Below are positions 55,901 through 64,000 of a stretch of DNA of 64,000 nucleotides, one piece after another (position 1 is the stretch's first letter; each line of letters begins with the position of its first letter). The translations under genes were made by a program, and so were the position numbers. Under the pieces are notes generated by a model. The model had not been told where the DNA came from and made no database searches. It was given only the letters and a program-made list of their open reading frames with translations. This stretch comes from Nipponacmea schrenckii (taxonomy: Eukaryota; Mollusca; Gastropoda; Lottiidae), in contig JAUJPP010000005.1 in the NCBI GenBank assembly GCA_030562195.1, positions 39,481,106 through 39,545,105 on the forward strand. Reading direction: 5' to 3'.

Positions 55901-58900
55901 AATTGATTTCAACCAATAGTTTAATATTTCTTTCTTATTTCATTGAGAAACTGGCTTAATTAGAATAACATTTCAAGAGAAAACAAATCAAATGAATTGA
56001 ATGGATTTAATGTCCTGTTCTTCTTAATTTAATTTTAGTTTAATTATCTATATACTTCTTTTATAGCTTTTAATAGATTTAACTTCTAATTAATTCAAGG
56101 GAAGCAACTCTAGTTTATCTGATAAGATAAAGAGACGTAAACAATATGACTTACCATGAACACTAATATTGGCCCGTTCAGAATAAGCTGAACCAAATTC
56201 ACTGGAGATAACACATTGGTATTTTCCTGAAGCATTATCCTGGACATTGAAGAGATGTAACTTAGTGGTATAGGTAATAACGGTACCATCGCTAGTAGCT
56301 GTAGTTACTACATTCACATTAGTCAATAACTGAAACAAAGATACAGAAGAATTTCACAGAAATGAGATACTATTGTCCTGTTGTAAATAGCACTCAATGG
56401 AAATAGTATATCTATAAGTCTTTTCCCTATTATAAAAATTGAACATTTAAAGGTTTTCCAATTCTGCACCTTCTTTGACTTTTTGAAAGTTGAAGCAAAT
56501 GACAAAACAATCTTGTTAAATAACTTACATTATTATCTTTCTTCCAGGTAAAATGTGGTTTTTTATTACCAGTTATGGTTGCTATACATGATAATGTAAT
56601 ATTATCAGATTTTAAAGCAATTTTCCCTTTTGGGTGTTCTATGATAACTGGTTTAGGAAATTCTTTGTCATCTAGAAATAAAACATATTAAGACATTTAA
56701 AACATTAACGGAAATGTCGGTGAAACTGAAACTGAAAGCCGTAATTGCTTATCAATTCCACTATCTTGAAATTCCTGGAAGCCTTGCTATCTAGCGGGTG
56801 TCGCACCAGTAAGTCATTTTGGATAATTTAGCCCTCTTTTTGTTAACCTAAAGTTCCACAGTTCAATTCTAGCATAAATCAAGGTTATACCTTCAAAGTT
56901 CTTTATCAGGATATTGAGTAGGGTACAGCCACTGTCCTGGCAAAATGTTCCTCATTGCACACTGCACGGCAATGCTGGTCATCATTAACCCATTAGATGC
57001 AGAAGGGCAAGATATAAAACTGTTTATTTCTTTATCTATAGTTCATGACTTTATCAGAATTCAGCAAGATTTAATTATTCAGGTTACAAGATATTAAAAC
57101 TTACTGCATCGAAATTCATCAACTGCTATTTCAAACACACTCTTTCCTTTTAACTTGGTAGGATGGGCACAAACACCATTTATAGAATTCCTGAAACCAG
57201 CTTGACTTAACCATTGTGGAAACCATGCCAACTGGCAATCACACAACAGATTACTGGAGTTGAAATATCTACAAAATAAAGAGAAATAATGAAGAAAGAA
57301 AGCAATCGAAAAACTTTAAACAAAATTAAAAGAAAATATTAAGTAGAAATACAAGATTTTATCTTCAAATGATAGAAACATGTAACTTAAATAATTGAAC
57401 ATACACTATAGGGAGGGTATGTCATCCACAATCTACATATGACTTCAGACCTATCTTTTGTTTTATGCAGGAAAGATTTGTTCCAAACCATAACAAAACC
57501 TTAAATGACAACTGCTATTTATTCAAAGAATATGCAAATGGCAGCCATATTTTGAAATAAATTTTCTACTACATTGAAGATGTGAAGCCTGTACTCATGA
57601 ACAGATTGTAGAGGCTATCCTTAATCTAGTTTTATATCTATATAACTCTTCATACTTACAATTCTTGTAGATCAGTTAAAGGCAGGAAAGCATTATCTTG
57701 TACAGAAGTGATAGCATTATCTTCTAGATGTAATAAACGTAGTTTCTTTAACCCATGAAATGCCTTTCCTACGATGGTCTTAATCTGATTGTTTTTTAAA
57801 CTGAGTTCATTTAAATTCTCTAGTCCCAGAAAAACACCACTAACATCTTCTATAGTCCAGGATAACAAGTTATGGTTAATTTCTCTATAATATACAATAA
57901 TATATATAACAAGTTATGGTTAATTTCTCTATAATATACAATAATATATATAACAAGTTATGGTTAATTTCTCTATAATATACAATAATATATATAACAG
58001 GTTATGGTTAATTTCTCTATAATATACAATAATATATATAACAAGTTATGGTTAATCTTACTCTATAATATACAATAATATATATAACAAGTTATGGTTA
58101 ATTTCTCTATAATATACAATAATATAAATAACAAGTTATGGTTATAATATACAATAATATATATAACAAGTTATGGTTAATTTCTCTATAATATACAATA
58201 ATATTAGTGATTGACCAATCAGATGACTGGAACGCTAAAATTATTTAAGTTGAGTTTTCAAGAAATAAGGTCCCTATTACATTTCACTAGCCAAGGACAA
58301 TAACTTGAAAAATTGTCACTATCAACTTTGTCCAAGATCTCATCTATATAACTGATCACACTAAATTTCATTCAAATCAGATGAAAACTGTAGTCTCTAT
58401 CACGTTCAAAATCCTACTTTGATGTGTTTTGACAAGTTAAGTGTGATGAAAAAACGTTCCAGTGAAGACAATAGTCTCTATTGCATTCACAAGAAATTGT
58501 GGGCAAACAAAGGGAAAGGGGTTTTTATAATGGTAGCGTATAAAAATGCTGCATTTGACTAAAATTTAACAAATGTTTAAACCAAACATAAACTTACAAT
58601 AAGTCTAGAGAAGTTAAATCTCTGAAAGCTCCATCATCAATTCTAGACACCATATTATGGTCCAGGTATAAATTCTGTAAATCATGTAACTTAGCAAATG
58701 ACTTCTCAGCTATAGAAGATATCTTGTTATGGGTTAGATCTCTGTAAAATTATACAAAGTTTTAACTTAAAACAATCAATAATGATAGTGTTGGATACAA
58801 CTTTCACAGTTAAAATGGTTTAGATATATTGGAAAATCTTAACATCTTAAGGCACTAGATTATTCTCATGTTACTTCATTAACAGAGATAAAAGTCCAAG

Positions 58901-61900
58901 AATTCCAGGTGCCAATTGTAGAATAGTCTGATATTTCTAAATATATAATAGAATTTCCAAGTTACTACAATAATATTACTTGAGTAACTTTAATTCTTAA
59001 ATTAACACCATTCAAATAATTCCAGATTTCATGCAAGCCTTTGTTCGACTCCCCCATTGTGTTTTATTAAGAGAATTCAAAAAAACTTACAGTTTATGAA
59101 GACCTTTACAGAAATCCCAACTTTCAGATTCTAGAGGCTGTATTCGGTTATTGGATAAAGTTCTAGAATAAATAATAGAAATTTTACATTATAACTGGTA
59201 TGGCTCCCAAAGACATTAAAATCTTTCTTTGTATTAGTTCTCACAAACTGTAACAAAACAGAAAGAGAAGCCCAAGATATATAGATATACTATTTCTGAT
59301 ATTTATTAATTCTCTGTTTCACATGCTCATACAGACAGTGTTATCAAGAGAAATGAATAACATAACAAGACTGAGCAATATATATAGTAAATAAATGAGT
59401 AACAATCGAAACCATTTTTCAGCTTCTCCTATTTGATGCAATGTTGTTCTTTTAATATTTTGCTGCAGGAAATTACATTATCACAGTCCAATATTCTTAT
59501 ATATAAGCCTTCTTTTTATATATAAGCTCCTTAAATCCCTTTATTTGCCTTCCTTAAATTAACTCTTTCTTATATAACCTTCCTTATATATAAATCTTTC
59601 TTTCGTATACATATAACACCGTATAAGCTCACAATCAAACAGGTTTTGGTACAAGACAGTGAAATAAGAGAAATAAACTTACAATATCTTTAAAGAATCT
59701 AAACCATAAAGCCAACTTTTAGTGACATTGGTTATCTTATTATGATCTAATTGTCTGGAGAAAAAAACATAATTAAATATTATTATAACATAATTATTAA
59801 ACAACCTGTTTAGTGTGGAGATCACATTAAATAACAGAACACAATTTTATGGAATATTCTCCAAAGTTTTATAGACATGATGATGACAATGTAAATTGTT
59901 GAAACGTTGTGTACAATAAAACCCAGGAGTAGTATACTATATAATCTGATGATGACAATGTAAATTGTTGAAACGTTGTGTACAATAAAACCCAGGAGTA
60001 GTATACTATATAAACTGATGATGAAAATGTAAATTGTTGAAACTTGTGTACAATAAACCCAGGAATAGTATATATATAACGATGATGAAATGTAAATTGT
60101 TGAAACATTGTGTACAATAAAACCCAGGAGTAGTATAATATTTAAACTGACGATGACAATGTAAATTTATGAAATGTTGTGTACAGCAAAACCCAGAAGA
60201 AGAATGGGATTACAAGAAAACGAACGATGATGAAATGTAAATTGTTGAAACGTTGTGTAAAATAAACCACAAAGGGCAGTATACCATATAACTGATGATA
60301 ATGTAAATTGTTGAAACGTTGTGTACCAAACACTGGAATAAGATACAAGACAAGAGTTTGATATGAATATACTTACAGGTTTTGAATGTTATCTAAGCCC
60401 CAGAATGCTCCGTCTAACAGTGTTGCTATAGAATTTCTTTTTAATTTCAACACTTGAAGGTTGGCTAGTCCTTTAAACGTTAAACCTTCGATAACTTCTA
60501 TTTTATTTCTCATCAGTTCTCTGTTAATTAATTACATTTATAATTAGACAATTATTAAAAACAAAAGATATAATATTTTTTATGAAATCTTGGAATGCAT
60601 TAATTTTTTCAAAGATTTAAGGATATAAGAAAACATTTTGACAGTAGTACAACATTTGGATTCTTAAAGATGGTCGGTTGATGTAGGTTTGGTTGGTAAT
60701 AATTCTTGAGATCTGGTCAGGTCTAATGTCATTGTAGCCTGGAATGGTGTGGCATGAAGGATTCTTGGAGACAATGTTAGAACTACCTATATAAACTAAC
60801 ATAACTAATCAATGAAATGGCACCTTATTTAAATGATTACAAATCTATAAAACTTAAACTTAACAGGCAGTTACACACCCTGCATTAACATTTAATCTTA
60901 TAATAATATTTACTAAGCTTTATGGAAAAACAATTACCGATTTTATTTATTCATTCATCTTCCTGCTTGATAACAACAAGAGAACACTTGTTGAAACGTG
61001 GCAGAATAAACTCAGTAATTGTTATTCCATAAAACTTAGTTATTATTATTATAATATTAATTATTAAATGCCTAATAAAGAATATATCTAAATAAATAAT
61101 TATACTTACAATGTTTTTAGATTGGTCAAATTACTGAAAACTCTTTTATTTAATTCCATAATTTTGTTTTTGTTCAATTTCAACCATTCTAATGAAGTGA
61201 GATTATCCAGACATCCCTTTTCTAGACTTATAATTCGGTTATTGTTCATAAACCTATAATACAATACATTACAATGTTTCATTCAGCAAAGGTCTAGTAT
61301 GATCTATTTATGTCAAGCAAAAACTCTCTCAAACCAAATATCAACTTAACAAGATGTCTATTCTCCCAGACTGTGATTCTTTTTATTTATACGGTGATAC
61401 GGTGAATTGAAATACTGTGAATTGAAATACTAACTATTTTAAGGAGGTTTGTCCTAAATACTAAGCATTAAATAGATCTAATAAACTCATAATCAATATT
61501 AACTATTTACTTACAACTGATGTAAATTAGATTTGGAAGGAAAAGTGCCAAGAGGGATATCCATAATTTCATTATAATTTAAATCCATCACTTTTAAACT
61601 GGATAAACTCTGCATAGCCTCTGGTTTAATAGTAATAATTCTGTTGTGATTCCTTCAAAAGAAAACATACATAGTGTTAACAGACATTCAGATTGAACAT
61701 TTCATGGTAGCTTGGCTTCTAGCTTCCAATAATTTGGGGCTGGCTTCTTTTCAGTTGCCATCTGGGCACCCACTTTCAGGAACCCAACAGCAGTCATTTT
61801 TCAAAATGCAACTGGACCAGTACAAACTACTTACTCTTCTGCACAAATGAAGACAGGTGACACCATGCAGTGAGAAATGAGAGAAATTATACAGATTGGC

Positions 61901-63328
61901 AGCACAAGGCTACTCTTTTTGCTTTTTCAACATTCAAGGGATCTTTAATATACACAGGTTGTAGCACATGTGGCCTCAGTTTATTGTCCTATCCGAACAA
62001 CTAAATACTTTTCCATGTCAGTCCCTTAGACCTGCATCACTGACAGGGGAACCATGCTGAAATAGTTCATCTCGACCTTGCTGGGATTGAAAATCTTTGT
62101 TGGGATTGAACGGCAAGCAAATACAACACTGAGCCACAACGGCTCCCCACACAATCTAGGAGTGATAACAGGCTTATATATATGGAAGACCATGACTATC
62201 TAAATTCATAATTTTGTCCTCTATTTTTAAATGTGTTTGATTTTTCATGACATCATAATGATGGTATACTAATTTTCTGAACATGCAAGAAATGTTTTTG
62301 GAGATTTGTTATTCCCCGATTTGTATTTGAAGATTTGTTTTTAAAAATTTGTTAAAATCCGACAAGTTACTGATTTCGCAGTACAAATGTCCATTTGGTA
62401 GTTGTCGATATTAATAAACAAATGTTCATTGAAGTCTACAAATGCCTTAATTTCATATCAAATATTGAAAAATCAAACATATTTAAAAATAGCGGACAGA
62501 ATTATGAATTTAGATAGTCATAGTCTTCCATATATATATGTAATAGTTGATGATATACCAATATATAAACAATATATACCAATACTTACATATAAAGATT
62601 TAGTAGTGAAGAATTAATGGGAAATACAGGAAGCTCTGTTAATTTATTGTGATTTATTTTTCTGAAAAACAAACAAATAAATGTTTATTTGAAAGCATCC
62701 AGGATGTTTGGAAACCATATCTTGTTTCCATGGTCCCTACTTAACTGCTAATTTAAATAACAAACATTGCTCATGTAAATATCATGTAATAGGATCATCA
62801 CAATGACCAGTTATTAGAGACTTATACCTATTCCTTGACTGCAATAATCACCTTTCTTGTATCATTGTATTATTCGAATACCTTGACTGCAAGAGTCACC
62901 TTCATTGTATTATAGGATTTTGTAAATTAAGCGATTTGATTTTACATCAACAAATATAGCCAATAAGAGTTCTTGACAGAAAGTTTGTGAACACACAGCA
63001 TTAATGCCTATAACCTATTCAGTTAAGAGCTCTAAAATTTCCTGTATTTGTTGGCATATACCTCAATCAAATACATATAGTGATACAACAATAGTGACTT
63101 ATGCAGTCAAGGTATAAGAGGAAGTTTTTAAAGACTAGGGGAATATTTTTAGACAGTCTGTTTATGTTTTTTTTGTGTATTCCATAATCTCTATGTCCTA
63201 CTGGGAGAATATTTCTAGACAGTCTGTTTTTGTGTAATGGAAGCTGATAAACTTACAATGTTTGTAAATGCTGTAAATCTTCAAAAACTGTATCATTTAT
63301 AAACTCAATATCATTATTACTTAAATCT
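49913..63328 (-). CDS. LRIG: LRIG family receptor (leucine-rich repeats and immunoglobulin-like domains), 5' end outside window
   Basis: Nineteen coding exons, right to left: 63328-63257, 62661-62590, 61652-61515, 61253-61110, 60520-60377, 59754-59683, 59162-59091, 58741-58598, 57884-57660, 57268-57105, 56671-56529, 56329-56155, 55820-55539, 55010-54570, 53209-53105, 52590-52459, 51919-51590, 51144-51052 and 50118-49913. They total 3154 nt (1051 codons plus one base), every junction is GT-AG and phases agree. Order: 15 leucine-rich repeats, a C-terminal cap, three Ig domains, one transmembrane helix and a long cytoplasmic tail. The LRIG-specific repeat SWTIEDVSGVF, the second Ig motif WQKDGGNDFPAARERRMRVI and the helix VVCCVVGTSLVWV are near-diagnostic. 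Vertebrate LRIGs regulate receptor tyrosine kinases and BMP signalling at the cell surface. Signal peptide and N-terminal cap must lie beyond 64000. Introns carry four minisatellites, two of which copy the gene's own splice sites. Confidence 0.96.
50150..50905. repeat. 30-bp minisatellite in the last LRIG intron
   Basis: About 25 units of TATATAATGTTCATATCTTG followed by GTCAATATCA (or GTTAATATCA). The period is a multiple of three, so it is open on both strands in several frames; those frames are not genes. Units near 50780-50905 are degraded by small deletions while the left part is nearly uniform. It lies between exons 51144-51052 and 50118-49913; the array starts about 32 bp from the acceptor of the last exon. 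Confidence 0.96.
52655..52815 (+). mobile_element. GAGCCACCGCGGCTCC family, truncated copy in an LRIG intron
   Basis: CCTACTCTTCTGCACCTTAT, AAGCTAATGAAGACAGGCAA, CACCATGCAGTGTGCAATGG and CGTAAGCCTACTCTTTTTGA; truncated after GAGGGATCT. Confidence 0.8.
53742..54569. repeat. 28-bp minisatellite of 5' splice-site units abutting the LRIG Ig3/TM exon
   Basis: Roughly 29 units of ACAATTTAAATACATGAAAC followed by TGACCTAT (plus strand). Read on the minus strand each contains AGGTCAGTTTCATG, which is exactly the sequence of the real donor (exon end ACAG, then GTCAGTTTCATG at 54569-54558). The array begins at the exon edge without a gap and runs through most of the intron. Variants include a GGCCTA insertion and AAGTGACC. 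Confidence 0.95.
54570..56671 (-). other. LRIG: LRIG ectodomain part 2: three Ig domains and transmembrane helix
   Basis: Ig1 is split over exons 56671-56529 (ITLSCIAT, FTWKKDNN) and 56329-56155 (ASGKYQCVISSEFGSAYS). Ig2 is exon 55820-55539 (AKLECSAKGQPKPEIAWQKD, GIYSCTAKNVAG). Ig3 and the membrane helix share exon 55010-54570 (VLECMASGSPKPKLTWLKDN, AGRYTCEMSNTLGTQRGNSQ, GIIIIAVVCCVVGTSLVWV, then stop-transfer YQTRKR). Each Ig has its Cys-Trp-Cys core. The Ig2 exon has two usable in-phase acceptors 9 nt apart. Confidence 0.95.
56925..57030 (-). mobile_element. GAGCCACCGCGGCTCC family, inverted fragment
   Basis: CACTGTCCTGGCAAAATGTT, CCTCATTGCACACTGCACGG and CATTAACCCATTAGATGCAG are the reverse complement of the family's 5' half. 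It lies in the LRIG intron before the first Ig exon. Confidence 0.75.
57863..58206. repeat. 44-bp tandem array of the acceptor of an LRIG leucine-rich-repeat exon
   Basis: TAACAAGTTATGGTTAATTT then CTCTATAATATACAATAATATATA recurs at 57863, 57907, 57951, 57995, 58039, 58085, 58129 and 58164. The first copy spans the genuine exon start at 57884 (minus-strand TATTATAG then AGAAATTAACCATAAC). Thus the first 20 or so coding bases and the acceptor itself are copied upstream seven times. Confidence 0.95.
59869..60345. repeat. Tandem repeat of ~67 bp in an LRIG intron
   Basis: About seven degenerate units of AATGTAAATTGTTGAAACGT, then TGTGTACAATAAAACCCAGG and AGTAGTATACTATATAA, each introduced by TGATGATGA. 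It lies between exons 60520-60377 and 59754-59683. Minus-strand frames over it are repeat artefacts. Confidence 0.93.
60541..61109. other. LRIG intron, no further feature
   Basis: AT-rich. One stretch near 60985 (ACACTTGTTGAAACGTGGCA) resembles the TTGTTGAAACGT motif of the array at 59869-60345 and may be a related single unit. Confidence 0.4.
61830..62150 (+). mobile_element. GAGCCACCGCGGCTCC family, near-full copy in an LRIG intron
   Basis: CTTACTCTTCTGCACAAATG, GACACCATGCAGTGAGAAAT, TTTAATATACACAGGTTGTA, TATCCGAACAACTAAATACT, CCTGCATCACTGACAGGGGA and GAGCCACAACGGCTCC. Plus orientation, opposite to LRIG. Confidence 0.85.
62878..63116. mobile_element. Family C MITE (TACCTTGACTGCA termini) in the first LRIG intron of the window
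   Basis: Left ATACCTTGACTGCAAGAGTC and right GTGACTTATGCAGTCAAGGTATA are inverted repeats. The interior holds AAGCGATTTGATTTTACATC, ATAGCCAATAAGAGTTCTTGAC and AGAAAGTTTGTGAAC, matching 42045-42252 directly and 38713-38922 in inverse. A second TTCCTTGACTGCAATAATCACC at 62831 suggests an older nested end. Confidence 0.8.
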
Positions 63329-64000
63329 CTGTAATAGAAAAAATAAGGACTGTAAAAATACAAAAATTCAGGAGTTATTAGGAGCTATTATAACTAATAC
63401 AACTAGGTATTTTGTTTAATAATATCTCTTTCACTTTCAAATAGAAAAAAATAGTGGTCACTATGAAAAACAAATATCTCAAGTAGAAGTGTCAAGGTTT
63501 GAACAGGTGCACCTATAGGCTTTAGAAAACAGCTAGTGAAAAGCCAGTTCAAGTGTTCTTATGTTGACCTAGTTGCTTTCAATAGTTTAGACCTGGGTTG
63601 CTTTTCTAGCATAGTCGTCATAAGCTCCACTTAGGATTGGCAATTCTCGCTCATATATATTCTATTGTATTGTATTATTTACTAAAGACACTACTTGTCC
63701 TCTATCAAGTACAGGTCACTTTCTTCAACTCTTTTAAGATCAAATAAGAAAGGGTGTTGTCAACAATTGATACCATAAAGGGGAGTCTCAATACAATGTT
63801 TCAATACGATCTTTGAATATTAACATTTGCAATATTTATGAGTTGCATTCATTTCATATCACTTCTATTCAGATAGCTCACATTTATAACACACAAAAAC
63901 CAGTAGTTCTTCTTTCTTGAATTTTGAACAATAAGTTCACCTAAACACACATCTTGAGTCACTTCTTTATTTGATATTCAGTGATATCTTACAATATATC

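Larger units (their letters stand above)
57105..63328 (-). other. LRIG: LRIG ectodomain part 1: LRR exons and LRR C-terminal cap
   Basis: LRR exons are 72, 138, 144 or 225 nt, all interrupted in phase 2 after the first two bases of the codon for a conserved Leu, so each encodes one, two or three whole repeats. Counting repeats gives 15, the number in vertebrate LRIGs. The 225-nt exon carries the extended 27-residue repeat with SWTIEDVSGVFLGL. Exon 57268-57105 is the cysteine-rich cap: LLCDCQLAWFPQWL with four cysteines ending at FRC. Confidence 0.93.

Noticed and set aside
59869..60348. Minus-strand frames with repeated FQQFTFSSS
   Set aside because: Repeat translation of the ~67-bp array in an LRIG intron.

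Overview
This is intron-rich, AT-rich animal nuclear DNA. The gene content (an LRIG receptor, a STIMATE/TMEM110 homologue, a globin X-like globin, an inter-alpha-trypsin-inhibitor C-terminal domain and a secreted chitin-binding-like plus LamG protein) together with abundant minisatellites and short foldback transposons suggests an invertebrate, most likely a lophotrochozoan such as a mollusc. That placement is inference. No alignment was run; genes were identified by reading conserved motifs and by building exon models whose splice sites and phases agree.

Layout. 1-7845 (+): two candidate exons of a gene that starts upstream of the window, then a foldback transposon (1009-3276) sitting inside a 62-bp minisatellite, a 40-bp minisatellite, and a short secreted ITIH C-terminal-domain gene. 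7842-13936: gene-poor, with transposon relics including a LINE reverse-transcriptase end. 13938-16777 (+): a six-exon secreted protein with a small Cys-rich domain and a LamG/ConA-like domain (315 aa). 16.9-21.5 kb: gene-poor. 21557-25299 (-): a complete seven-exon STIMATE (TMEM110) homologue (319 aa), with a retrocopy bearing 13-bp target duplications in its last intron. 25.9-42 kb: gene-poor, crowded with MITE-like and SINE-like repeats and one decayed tyrosine-recombinase fragment. 42323-45635 (+): a three-exon globin (182 aa) with the vertebrate-type intron positions and a possible myristoylation site. 45.6-49.9 kb: short foldbacks, one orphan candidate exon, 3' flank. 49913-63328 (-): 19 coding exons of an LRIG receptor whose first exons lie beyond 64000.

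The genes do not form an operon or pathway; they are independent transcription units. What ties the window together is its repeats. A foldback family ending in TTAA has about nine copies, one of which overlaps the ITIH stop codon. A family of about 320 bp ending in GAGCCACCGCGGCTCC has about fourteen mostly truncated copies. The LRIG locus contains four minisatellites, and two of them are built from its own splice sites: a 28-bp array that repeats the donor of the Ig3/transmembrane exon, and a 44-bp array that repeats the acceptor of a leucine-rich-repeat exon. Those two arrays are the most unusual features in the window.
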